A stretch of 64,000 nucleotides of DNA, from positions 36,936,425-37,000,424 of the forward strand of contig CM075771.1 in assembly GCA_037974665.1 (NCBI GenBank). The letters run 5' to 3'. Positions within the stretch are counted from its first letter, which is position 1. Every line of letters starts with the position of its first letter. The position numbers and the translations under genes are program-made. Of the stretch, positions 1 to 10,275 are shown piece by piece. The notes under the pieces are model-generated. The model was not told the origin of the DNA and ran no database searches. It saw nothing but the letters and a program-made list of their open reading frames with translations. Source of the stretch: Ehretia macrophylla (taxonomy: Eukaryota; Streptophyta; Magnoliopsida; Boraginales; Ehretiaceae).

Positions 1-39
1 TTCATCAAGTTTTGTGCATCTTCTTCTTGATTTGCTAAG

Positions 40-1841
40 GTGAGGGCTAAAACCTTTTGAAAATCCTTCAAAAATCCACATGCATTCTCTTATATGTATG
101 TCTTTGCTTCTGTACTTGAGTTATTTGTGTGGTCATAAGCTTTTACAACCATGCATGGCAAGATTTTGGCTTGAAGATGATGATAGATGAAATCTGGTTT
201 GATGACAGCTCTCTGTCTTGTTGTTGCAAGGTGAGTTTGGCTAGGAAAATGATATTGAAAATGCATGAAAATTGGTAGGTAACTATTTTTTCCAGTTTTG
301 AACATTTTTTGCAGAAATAGGCTGAAGCTAATTTTGACTCTAAGGTCCCCAAAATGGCAAATCATTAAAATGTGTCCAAATCTGGAAATCTGGGAAAAAT
401 GAAGCAGGTTTTGGCAGATGCACTGACCTTGTGGAACGAACCAGTTTTGACTTAGTAAATGATGTCCAAAATGAATTTAATTTGGTATGCTGCTATATTT
501 TTCAATTCTGGACATTTTTGTCTGAAATGGACTAAGGCTAAATCTGACCCTAAGGACCTCAAAAATGATAATTATCGAAATGTGTGCAAATCTGGACAGT
601 TTTGTGCAATCCCACTGTTTTGGCTATAACTATTGATCTCGAACTTCAAATGATGCAAGGCTTGTTTTTTATTTTAGTTCACTTCTTAAGCTTTAATTTG
701 AAATCTTATTCACTAGAATTGGAGATTTTTTTCTTGTCTTAATGATTGTGAGAAACAGCCTATTGTAGTAAGGGTTTCACTTAGTGTTATGCTTAGAAAA
801 ATTGTTGTAACTTATCTTGTTGAATTAAATGCTTGGGATTGTGGCTTTGGGATGTTGTGTGGACTGTTTTTAATACTTGGGGATGTTTGAATTAATTGAT
901 GTATGGCTTGAGATTGACTTTGTGTTGACTTGGGGCTTAATCGCACGGGTAAGCACAAAATGGAAACCCTAGTGACTAGGCGAACATGCTAAGTGTTGAT
1001 CCTTTGAATATTGAGTGTAATTATATGTTTAGTAGGCTGCCCGTAGTTGCCTTATAGCCCTAAATGTGATTTGATTCATTGCATGTTGACAAATAGGCCT
1101 TTCTTGCATCCGAACCACGTAGATTGTTGTTGCATGTTGAATAACCTTATTATTTGATTACGTGGACGTTGAAATGAGTTATATGACCTGATTTACATGC
1201 GTTACATGGCTGCCCGTTTAATGTTCATATAACTCCATATGCTTTTCAAGTGAAATTACTTGTCTATTCGTGCCTTGCTTGTTTACTTGTCAATGTGCAA
1301 TCTTATGACTGTTCGGAGGCAACCTACTTTGTTGTTCTCCTAATGTGATATATTAATGTCATAAATGTGCATTGCATACAAGGTTGCAACCTTTCATTCG
1401 GCATGGTAGCATTCACGCACACCGGGCGGCATCGAGCTTGCCGGTACAACCGTGACTACCATGGTCCAATTCCCTCTCTCGCTTGGGGGCTAGACTTCCT
1501 CAGAGAGTTGGGTCGTAGGATTTCGGGGTACATCTGGAGTACACCCACTTGGCGTGTTAAGGGGATGATTTGAAGTCGACCGTAACAACTGAGAGCAAAA
1601 GCTCACCGCATCCTTTTTCTATATGTATAAGTACTCTCGCTTGGTTCCTAGAGGACCTCGGGGACGAAAGACTGGTAATTTTGTTCCTTTACTCTTACAT
1701 TACGTTATGTACTTACTTGTGACATATTCATGCTTGCAAAAAAGGATTTTTCATAAGTTGAACCGGAAAAAAATGAGTTTCAAAACTTATTTCACGTTCC
1801 CCTTCGCTGAGTTCATAAGGATTCACCCTCTTTTGTCACAG
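40..1841 (+). other. Intron-like segment in element 1 LTR
   Basis: A donor-like CTAAG|GTGAGG at 39/40 and an acceptor-like TTTTGTCACAG|GT ending at 1841 are 1802 nt apart. The same two sites are 1801 nt apart in element 3 and 1800 nt apart in element 2. Splicing is inferred from the motifs and the conserved spacing only. Confidence 0.4.
1315..1340 (+). other. Conserved LTR hairpin, element 1
   Basis: GGAGGCAAC, loop CTACTTT, then GTTGTTCTCC. The stem pairs CAAC with GTTG and GGAGG with TCTCC (one G-T pair) around a bulged T. The same fold recurs in elements 2, 3 and 5. Confidence 0.6.
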
Positions 1842-2789
1842 GTGCAGCAGATTTGGAATAAGTACCCGAAGTAAATGTGCTTGTTGATGATTCCTTGGAG
1901 TGACTACGTGCCCTTGTGCTTTGCTTGAAAGTGGTTGCTATATGGATATTGTGTTTGATTGCAAACTATTCATTTTATTGATGTAAATGACCCCGTTGTA
2001 ATTTGGGTCTAATTTTGGCTTGTACTGATTGTAGCCAGACGAACTCTTTATTTGGTCGTTTACTTTTGTCATTTAATTAGTAGTTATCGTAGGCATTTGA
2101 ACCGCTAGGTGAATAAGTAAATAATGTAACTCTACTTAATCTCACCTAGTGATCATGCACAAGCTAAAGGATAATAGGTACTTGCATGATAGGAAATTGA
2201 CAAATAAACATGACATAGTTATCATGTTAGGCTTATTAACCAAACGAGACTTTCAAGATAAACTAGTAGGCAAATCGGTTGGTGACAAAATAGGAGTCCT
2301 TAATGGAATTGGATTAATGATTGGAATAATTGAGGCGTTTAGAAATTAGGTCAAACTAAGGAGCCAATTACAACCGTTATGCTGCCGGTTTTCCAGAAAA
2401 TTTTGCAGTTCTAGGCTAACGTTAAGCGTTAAACCTTAATGAACGATTAAGTACGTGAAATGATATAAACGTTTAGATCACACCCTAGTCTAACCTCTAT
2501 AGGTCAGGTCGGGGCGTGACACACAGCGAGCAAGCTGGCTGCCCCCGTCGTAGAGCTTTCAGAGATCTTTGCAACGGTATGTTGTACACCGCGTAACTCC
2601 TTACGGATCAAAAGTTATGGGCACCGGAGCGACGGAGACCTAGTCACAAGCCCTACGCCCTCGGTTTGCTGGCCCAGCCTCCACGTGAAGCGAAGTTGTC
2701 TTGCCCAAGGTGCCGTGGGATTCGATAATAGAAATGTGGCGGATAAAGTATCTTGGCAACCCTAACCAGAGCAAAAAAGATTGAAAAGG

Positions 2790-2908
2790 GGGGTACAACA
2801 CGAGGACTTCCCAGGGGGTCACCCATCCTAGTACTACTCTCGCCCAAGCACGCTTAACTTCGGAGTTCTGATGGGATCCAGTGCATTAGTGCTGGTATGA
2901 TTCTACCC
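2790..2908 (-). rRNA. 5S rRNA gene, copy 1
   Basis: 5S rRNA, the small RNA of the large ribosomal subunit, made by Pol III. 119 nt. Changes from the window consensus: 114C>U, 29C>U, 7G>A, 6C>G, 5G>A. All internal promoter boxes are unchanged. Changes 5G>A and 114C>U together keep that helix I pair, but 6C>G breaks the next one. Confidence 0.93.
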
Positions 2909-3467
2909 GTCATGTTGAGGGCACAATTCCTTTATGTGTTAACGGTTCACAGTCCCAGCCTAGAGAGATAGCCCATTCAGAAGGCCCAATGGGCTTAACA
3001 ACAACCCATCCGCTTCAACAATGCAGCATCCTCACAAGACGTGATATCGACGTGTTGTAGGGCCCCCTAATGTCCTGCGAGTAAGGTTGTCGTCCTATTA
3101 ACAGCTCACGACGTACGATCTGGTATAGAAAAACTAAGAAAAAGAAGAAAAGTGGCCCGACACTGATGAAAACATTCGATTTTGGCCTCAAAAAATGGGC
3201 AAAGCGAGCAAGCTGGCCACCCCCGTCGTAGAGCTCTCGGAGAGCTTTGCAATGGTATGATGTACGCTGCGTAACTCCTTACGGATCAAAAGTTATTGGC
3301 ACTGGAGCGACGGAAACCTGGTCACAAGCCCTACGCCCTCGGTTTGCTGGCCCAGCCTCCACGTGAAGTAAAGTTGTCGTACCCAAGGTGCAGTGGGATT
3401 CGATAATAGAAATGTGGTGGATAAAGTATCTTGGCAACCCTAACCGGAGCAAAAAAAATTGAAAAGG

Positions 3468-3587
3468 GGGGTGCAACACGAGGACTTCCCAAGGGGGTCA
3501 CCCATCCTAGTACTACTGTCGCCCAAGCACGCTTAACTTCGGAGTTCTGATGGGATCTGGTGCATTAGTGCTGGTATGATTGCACCC
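3468..3587 (-). rRNA. 5S rRNA gene, copy 2
   Basis: 120 nt: one extra U after the C-run at 91-95, at the edge of the C-box. Substitutions 70G>C, 30G>A and 7G>A. A-box intact. Confidence 0.94.
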
Positions 3588-4147
3588 ATCATGTTGAGGG
3601 CACAATTCTTTTATGTGTTAACAGTTCATAGTCCCAGCCTAGAGAGATGGCCCATTTAGAATGCCCAATGGGCTTAACAACAACCCATTCGCTTCAACAA
3701 CGCATCATCCTCGCAAGACGTGATATCGACGCGTTGTAGGGCCTTTTAATGTCCCGCGAGTAAGCTTGTCATCCATTTAATTGCTAACGACGTATGATCC
3801 GGGATGGAAAAACAGAGCAAAAGAAGAAAAGTGGCCCGAAACTGATGAATACGTTCGATTTTGGGCTCCCAAAATAGGCACAGCGACCAAGCTAACTGTT
3901 CCAGTCGTAGAGCTCTCGGAGAGCTTTGCAACGGTATTCTGTGCGCCGCGTAACTCCTTATGAATCAAAAGTTATGGGCACCGGAGCGACGGAGACCTGG
4001 TCACAAGCCCTACGCCCTCGGTTTGCGGGCCCAGCCTCCACGTGAAGTGAAGTTGTCTTGCCCAAGGTGCCGTGGGATTCGATAACATAAATGTGGTGGA
4101 TAAAGTATCTCGGCAACCCTAACCAGAGCAAAAAAAATTGAAAATGG

Positions 4148-4266
4148 GGGGTACAACACGAGGACTTCCCAGGCGGTCACCCATCCTAGTACTACTCTCG
4201 CCCAAGAACGCTTAACTTCAGAGTTCTGATGGGATCCGGTGCTTTAGTGCTGGTATGATCGCACAC
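4148..4266 (-). rRNA. 5S rRNA gene, copy 3
   Basis: 119 nt. Changes: 114C>U, 93C>G (C-box), 60G>U (A-box), 47C>U, 24U>A, 2G>U. The spacer 3' of the gene still has the A-rich terminator complement. Confidence 0.93.
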
Positions 4267-4821
4267 GTCATGTTGAGGGTACAATTCCTTTATGTGTTAA
4301 CGGTTCACAATTCCAGCATAGAGAGATGTCCCATTCAGAAGGCCCAATGGGCTTAACGATAACCCATCTGCTTCAACAACGCAGCATCCTCGCAAGACGT
4401 GATATCGAGTTGTAAGGCCCTCTAATGTCCCACGAGTAAGGTTGTCGTCCTTTTAACAGCTCATGACGTACGATCTGGGACGGAAAAACAAAGCAAAAGA
4501 AGAAAATTGGCCCGAAACTTATGAAAAGTTTGATTTTTGGCTCCAAAAATGGGCAAAGCGAGCAAGCTGGCTGCCCCCATCGTAGAGCTCTCGGAGAGCT
4601 TTGCAACGGTATGCTATGCGCCGCGTAACTCCTTACGGATCAAAAGTTATGGGTACCGGAGCGACGGAGACCTGGTCACAAGCCCTACGCCCTTGGTTTG
4701 TTGACCCAGCCTGCACGTGAAGCGAAGTTGTCTTGCCCAAGGTACCGTGGGATTCGATAATAGAAATGTGGTGGATAAAGTATCTTGGCAACCCTAACCG
4801 GAGCAAAAAAAATTGAAAAGG

Positions 4822-4940
4822 GGGGTGCAACACGTGGACTTTCCAGGGGGGCACCCATCCTAGTACTACTGTCGCCCAAGCATGCTTAACTTAGGAGTTC
4901 TGATGGTATCCGGTGCATTAATGCTGGTATGATCGCACCC
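4822..4940 (-). rRNA. 5S rRNA gene, copy 4
   Basis: 119 nt. Changes: 106U>A, 99G>A, 90A>C (C-box), 70G>C, 58G>A (A-box), 48G>U, 35C>A, 20C>U. Eight changes touch all three promoter boxes, so reduced or no activity is likely. Confidence 0.92.
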
Positions 4941-5499
4941 ATCATGTTAAGGCCACAATTCTTTTATGTGTTAACGTTTCACGGTCCCAACCTAGAAAGA
5001 TGGCCCATTTAGAAGGCCCAATGGGCTTAAGGACAACCCATCCGCATCAACAACGCAGCATCTTTGCAAGACGTGATATCGACGTGTTGTAGGGCCCTCT
5101 AATGTCCCGCGAGTATGGTTGTTGTCCTTTTAACAGCTCACGACGTACGATCCGGGATAGAAAAACAGAGCAAAATAAGAAAAGTAGCCCAAAACTGATG
5201 AAAACGTTTGATTTTGGGATCCAAAAAGGGGCACAGTGAGCAAGCTGGCTGCCCTTGTCGTAGAGCTCTCGGAGAGCTTTGCAACGGTATGCTGTACGCC
5301 GCTTAACTCCTTACGGATCAAAAGTTATGGGCACCGGAGCGACGGAAACCTGGTCACAAGCCCTACGCCCTTAGTTTGCTGGCCCAACCTCCACGTGAAG
5401 CGAAGTTGTCTTGCCCAAGGTACCGTGGGATTCGATAATAGAAATGTGGTGGATAAAGTATCTTGGCAACCCTAACCGGAGAAAAAAAAATTGAAAAGG

Positions 5500-5618
5500 T
5501 AGGTGCAACACGAGGACTTCGCATGGGGTCACCTATCCTAGTACTACTCTCGCCCAAGCACGCTTAACTTCGGAGTTCTGATGGGATCTGATGCATTAGA
5601 GCTGGTATGATCGCACCA
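5500..5618 (-). rRNA. 5S rRNA gene, copy 5
   Basis: 119 nt. Changes: 119C>A, 118C>U, 98G>C, 95C>A, 85G>A, 30G>A, 28C>U, 19A>U, 1G>U. Both ends of helix I are altered; A-box and intermediate element are intact. Confidence 0.92.
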
Positions 5619-6178
5619 ATCATGTTGAGGGCACAATTCCTTTATGTGTTAATGGTTCACTGTCCCAGCATAGAGAGATGGCCCATTCAGAATGCCTAAT
5701 GAGCCTAACAACAACCCATCCGCTTGAACAACGCAGCATCCTCGCAAGACGTGATATCGACGCATTGTAGGCCCCTCTAATGTCCCGCGAGTAAGGTTGT
5801 CGTCTTTTTAACAGTTCACGACGTACAATCCGGGACGAAAAAACAGAGCAATAGAAGAAAAGTGGCTCGAAACTGATGAAAACGTTCGATTTTGGGCTCC
5901 AAAAAAGGGCACATCGAGCATGCTGGCTGCCCCCGTCGTAGAGCTCTTGGAGGGCTTTGCAACGGTATGCTGTGCGCCGCGTAACTCTTTGCGGATCAAA
6001 AGTTATGGGCACCGGAGCGAGAGAGACCTGGTCAAAAGCCCTACGCCATCGGTTTGCAGGCCCAGCCTCCACGTGAAGCGAAGTTGTCTTGCCCAAGGTG
6101 CCGTAGGATTTGATAACAGAAATGTGGTGGATAAAGTATCTTGGCAGCCCTAATCAGAGCAAAAAAAATTGAAAAAGG

Positions 6179-6297
6179 GGGGTGCAACACGGGGACTTCC
6201 CAGGGGGTTACCCATCCTAGTACTACTCTCGCCAAAGCACAATTTACTTCGTAGTTCTGATGAGATCCCGTGCATTAGTGCTGGTATGATCGCTCCC
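6179..6297 (-). rRNA. 5S rRNA gene, copy 6 (degenerate A-box)
   Basis: 119 nt. Changes: 106U>C, 89G>A, 64G>U, 57C>U, 56G>U, 53U>A, 46C>A, 35C>U, 29C>G, 4U>A. Four changes fall in the A-box, so this is probably a pseudogene although full length. Confidence 0.9.
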
Positions 6298-6857
6298 ATC
6301 ATGTTGAGGGCACAATTACTTTATGTGTTAACTGTTCACTATCCCAGCCTTGAGAGATGGCCCATTCAGAAAGCCCAATGGGCTTAACGACAACCCATCA
6401 GCTTCAACAACGCAGTATCCTCGCAAGATGTGATATCGACGAGTTGTAAGGGCCTCTAATGTCCCACGAGTAAGGCTGTCGTCCTTTTAACAGCTCACGA
6501 CGTACGATTCGGGATGGAAAAACAAAGCAAAAGAAGAAAAGTAGCCCGAAACTGATGAAAGCGTTCGATTTTGGGCAACTAAAATGGGCAAAACGAGCAA
6601 GATGGCTGCCCCCATCGTAGAGCTCTCTGAGAGCTTTGTAACGGTATGCTGTGCTCCGCGTAACTCCTTACGGATCAAATGTTATGGGCAACGGAGCGAC
6701 GGAGACCTGGTCACAAGCCCTACGCCCTCGGTTTGCGGGCCTAGCCTCCACGTGAAGTGAAGTTGTCTTGCCCAAGGTGCTGTAGGATTCGATAATAGAA
6801 ATGTGGTGGATAAAGTATCTTGGCAACCCTAACCGTAGAAAAAAAAAATTGAAAAGG

Positions 6858-6976
6858 TGGGTGCAACACGAGGACTTACCAGGGGGTCACCCATCCTAGT
6901 ACTACTGTCGCCCAAGCACGGTTAACTTCGGAGTTCTGATGGGATCAGGTGTATTAGTGCTGGTATGATCGCACCC
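6858..6976 (-). rRNA. 5S rRNA gene, copy 7
   Basis: 119 nt. Changes: 119C>A, 99G>U, 70G>C, 56G>C (A-box), 30G>U, 25G>A. It shares 119A, 99U, 70C and 30U with copy 8, pointing to a recent local duplication. Confidence 0.93.
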
Positions 6977-7534
6977 GTCATGTTGAGGGCACAATTCTTT
7001 TATGTGTTAACGTTTCACAGTCCCAGCCTAGAAAGATGGCCCATTTAGAAGGCCCAATGGGCTTAAGGACAACCCATCTGCTTCAACAACGCAGCATCCT
7101 CGCAAGACGTGATATCGTCGTGTTGTATGGCCTTTAATGTCCCGCGAGTAAGGTTGTCGTCCTTTTAACAGCTCACGATGTACAATCCGGGATAGAAAAA
7201 CAGAGTAAAATAAGAAAAGTGTCCCAAAACTGATGAAGACGTTCAATTTTGGGCTCTAAAAATGGGCACAGTGAGCAAGCTGGCTGCCCCTGTCGTAGAG
7301 CTCTCGGAGAGCTTTGCAACGGTATGCTGTACGCCGCGTAACTCTTTACGGATCAAAAGTTATGGGCACCGGAGGGACGGAAACCTGGTCACAAGCCCTA
7401 CGCCCTCAATTTGCTGGCCCAACCTCCACGTGAAGCGAAGTTGTCTTGCCCAAGGTGCTGTGGGATTCGATAATAGAAATGTGGTGGATAAAGTATCTTG
7501 GCAACCCTAACCGGAGAAAAAAAAATTGAAAAGG

Positions 7535-7653
7535 TGGGTGCAACACGAGGACTTACCAGGGGGTCACCCATCCTAGTACTACTGTCGCCCAAGCACGCTT
7601 AACTTCGGAGTTCCGATGGGATCAGGTGCATTAGTGCTAGAATGATCGCACCC
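7535..7653 (-). rRNA. 5S rRNA gene, copy 8
   Basis: 119 nt. Changes: 119C>A, 99G>U, 70G>C, 40A>G, 30G>U, 15C>U, 13A>U. A-box and C-box intact. Sister of copy 7. Confidence 0.93.
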
Positions 7654-8213
7654 GTCATGTTGAGGGCACAATTCCTTTATGTGTTAACGGTTCACTGTCC
7701 CAGCATAGAGAGATGGCCCATTCAGAATGCCCAATGGGCTTAATGACAACCCATCCGCTTCAACAACACAGCATCCTCGCAAGACGTGATATCGACGCGT
7801 TGTAGGACCCTCTAATGTCCCACGAGTATGCTTGTCGTCCTTTTAATAGCTCACGACGTAAGATCCGGGACAAAAAAACAGAACAAAAGAAGAAAAGTAG
7901 CCCGAAACAGATGAAAATGTTCGATTTTGGGCTCCAAAAATGGGCACAGCGAGCATGCTGGCTGCCCCCATCGTAGAGCTCTCGGAGGGCTTTGCAACTA
8001 TATGCTGTGTGCCGCGTAACTCTTTATGCATCAAAAGTTATGGGAACCGGAGCGAGAGAGACCTGGTCACAAGCCCTACGCCCTCGAATTGTGGGCCCAG
8101 CCTCTACGTGAAGCGAAGTTGTCTTGCCTAATGTGCCGTGGGATTCGATAATAGAAATCTGGTGGATAAAGTATCTTGGCAACCCTAACCGGTGCAACAA
8201 AAAATTGAAAAGG

Positions 8214-8332
8214 GGGGTGCAACATGAGGACTTTCCAGGGGGTCACCTATCCTGGTACTACTCTCGCCCAAGCACGCTTAAATTCAGAGTTTTGATGGGA
8301 TCCGGTGCATTAGTACTGGTATGATCGCACCC
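8214..8332 (-). rRNA. 5S rRNA gene, copy 9
   Basis: 119 nt. Changes: 108G>A, 99G>A, 85G>A, 79U>C, 51G>U (A-box), 47C>U, 41G>A, 18C>U. The downstream T-run is interrupted (complement of GGTGCAACAAAAAA). Confidence 0.92.
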
Positions 8333-8874
8333 GTAATGTTGAGGGCCCAATTCCTTTATGTGTTAACGGTTCACAGTTCCGACCTAGAGAGATAGCCCAT
8401 TCAGAAGGCCCAATTGGCGTAACGACAACCCATCCGCTTCAACAACGCAGCATCCTCGTAAGACGTGATATCGACGCGTTGTAGGGCCCTCTATTGTCCG
8501 GCGAGTAAGGTTGTCGTCCTTTTAACAGCTCACGACGTACGATTCGGGACGGAAAAACAGAGCAAAAGAAGAAAAGTGGCCTGAAACTGTTGAAAACATT
8601 CAATTTTGGGCTACAAAAATGGGCACAACATGCAAGCTGGCTACCCTTATCGTAGAGCTCCCTGTGAGCTTTGCAACGGTATGCTGTGCACCGCGTAACT
8701 CCTTATGGATCAAAAGTTATGGGCACCGGAGCGACGGAGACCCGGTCACAAGCCCTACGCCCTCGGTTTGCTGGCCCATCCTCCACATGAAGCAAAGTTG
8801 TCTTGCCCAAGATGCCGTGGGATTCGATAATAGAAATGTGGTGGATAAAGTATCTTGGCAACCCTAACCGGAGC

Positions 8875-8889
8875 AAAAAAAATTGAAAA
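8875..8889 (-). terminator. Pol III terminator of copy 10 (representative)
   Basis: On the minus strand the gene end is followed by TTTT (complement of 8886-8889) and then eight T (complement of 8875-8882). Oligo-T on the sense strand stops RNA polymerase III. Nearly every unit keeps the same pair of T-runs. Confidence 0.85.
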
Positions 8890-8891
8890 GG

Positions 8892-9010
8892 GGGGTGCAA
8901 CACGAGGACTTCCCAGGGTGTCACCCATCCTAGTACTACTTTCGCCCAAGCACGCTTAACTTCGGAGTTCTAATGGGATTCGGTGCATTAGTGTTGGTAT
9001 GATCGCACCC
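8892..9010 (-). rRNA. 5S rRNA gene, copy 10
   Basis: 119 nt. Changes: 92C>A (C-box), 70G>A, 39C>U, 31G>A, 17G>A. Helix I and A-box intact; upstream region close to consensus. Confidence 0.95.
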
Positions 9011-9097
9011 GTCATGTTGAGGGCACAATTCCTTTATGTGTGAACGGTTCACAGTCCCAGCCTAGAGAGATGGCCCATGCAGAAGGCCCAATGGGCT
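9011..9097 (-). promoter_or_regulatory. 5S upstream region (representative, copy 10)
   Basis: Reading upstream from the transcript start at 9010: C at -1, a TATA-like CACATAAAGG at -21 to -30 (complement of 9031-9040), then GGCCCA at 9072-9077, GGCCCA at 9085-9090 and TGGGCT at 9092-9097. Plant 5S genes usually need a TATA-like box near -28 and C at -1. The TGGGCC/T motifs match the plant site II consensus of Pol II promoters; any role here is inference. Confidence 0.5.
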
Positions 9098-9569
9098 TAA
9101 CGACAACCCATCCCCTTCAATAACGCAGCATCCTCGCAAGACGTGATATCAATGAGTTGTAAGGCCCTCTAATGTCCAACGAGTAAGGTTGTTGTCCTTT
9201 TAACAGCTCACGACGTACGATCCAGTACGTAAAAACAGAGCGAAAGAAGAAAAGTGGCCCGAAACTGATGAAAACATTCGAATTTGGGCTCCAAAAATGG
9301 GCACAGCGTGCAAGCTGGCTACTCTCGTTGTTGAGCTCTCGGAGAGCTTTGCAACGGTATGCTGTATGCCGCGTAACTACTTACGGATCAAAAGTTATGG
9401 GCACCGGAGCGACGGAGACCTAGTCACAAGCCCTACGCCCTCGGTTTGCTGGCCCAGCCTCCACGTGAAGCAAAGTTGTCTTGCCCGAGGTGCCGTGGGA
9501 TTCGATAATAGAAATGTGGTGGATAAAGTATCTTGACAACCCTAACCGGAGCAAAAAAAATTGAAAAAG

Positions 9570-9580
9570 AGGGTGAAACA
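9570..9580 (-). pseudogene. 5S copy 11, 3' tip (left of insertion)
   Basis: The last 11 nt of copy 11 (RNA 109-119), with 119C>U and 113G>U, cut off by element 2. The final five bases AAACA are the left target copy; the right copy is CAACA at 13252. Confidence 0.9.
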
Positions 9581-10275
9581 TGTCACGCCCCAACCCGGCC
9601 TATAAAGGTTAGACTAGGGTGTGATCTAAACATTCAAGTCACGTCTCGTACTTAACTGTTAATGAATATTTAACACTTAACGTTTTGGCCTAAACTCTAA
9701 AATTTTCCGGATAACCGGCAGCATAACGGCTGTCATTGGGCTCTTTGGTTTGATCTAATTCTCTTAACGCCTCAAAATTTACCATCTCAAATTCATTTTC
9801 AACTAAGATTACTACTTATCATTAATTGAAATGCCTACGGGTTGTCTTGATGTCTCATTTAATTAATAACCTAGCATGATACTATGTCTCGTTCATTTGT
9901 TAATCCTCGTTACAAAAGTACCTGTTGATCTTAGCTTAATAGCGAGTACCTACTTAAGATTTGGTTGGTTCATTTTACTTAGCCCTTACCTAATGCTTTA
10001 TAATCCTATTATAGGTACTAGCAGTAATAATAGCAAAATGACCATAGTAGCATCTAGTGTCTGTCTAGTTAACATCAGTACAAACCAAAATTAGACCCCA
10101 AATTACAACGGGGGTCTTTTACATTACATATCAAGCAACATAAAAAAGAAATAGTCTTCAAGTAGCATAGTTCACAGATAGCCATAATCACGCAAGGCAC
10201 ATAGGACAGGCAATCACTCCAAGGAATCATCGTTAGGCACATCGTCCTTAGGTACCTGTTCTTGATCTTCTTCAC

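Larger units (their letters stand above)
1..2521 (+). mobile_element. Family A LTR, element 1 (5' part outside window)
   Basis: This is the 3' two-thirds of a long LTR ending GGGGCGTGACA at 2521, directly followed by 5S spacer. It is collinear with element 3 from about 36030 to 38536 and with the reverse complement of element 2. The right-hand target copy would be CACAG (2522-2526); the left end is outside the window, so solo LTR versus 3' LTR of a full element cannot be decided. No gag, protease, reverse transcriptase, RNase H or integrase reading frame is present. It carries the shared hairpin at 1315-1340 and the intron-like segment 40-1841. Long TG...CA LTRs with CACGCCCC-type ends are common in plant Ty3/Gypsy elements; the lineage is inferred, not shown. 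Confidence 0.85.
2522..9580 (-). repeat. 5S rDNA tandem array, block 1
   Basis: The block begins in mid-spacer at the element 1 junction and holds copies 1-10 plus the 3' tip of copy 11. Gene-to-gene spacing is 674-680 bp. Transcription reads right to left. On the minus strand each gene is followed by CCCC, TTTTC and a run of about eight T, a normal Pol III stop. Upstream of the start a unit usually has a C at -1, a TATA-like CACATAAAGG near -21 to -30, and three GGCCCA/TGGGCT motifs near -62 to -87. The spacer has no other gene. Copies 7 and 8 are close relatives. Confidence 0.97.

Noticed and set aside
1623-1874. A frame beginning MYKYSRLVP in elements 1 and 2 as a possible LTR protein.
   Set aside because: The start is missing or out of frame in element 3, the ends differ, and it runs through the acceptor-like site. 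No recognisable domain.
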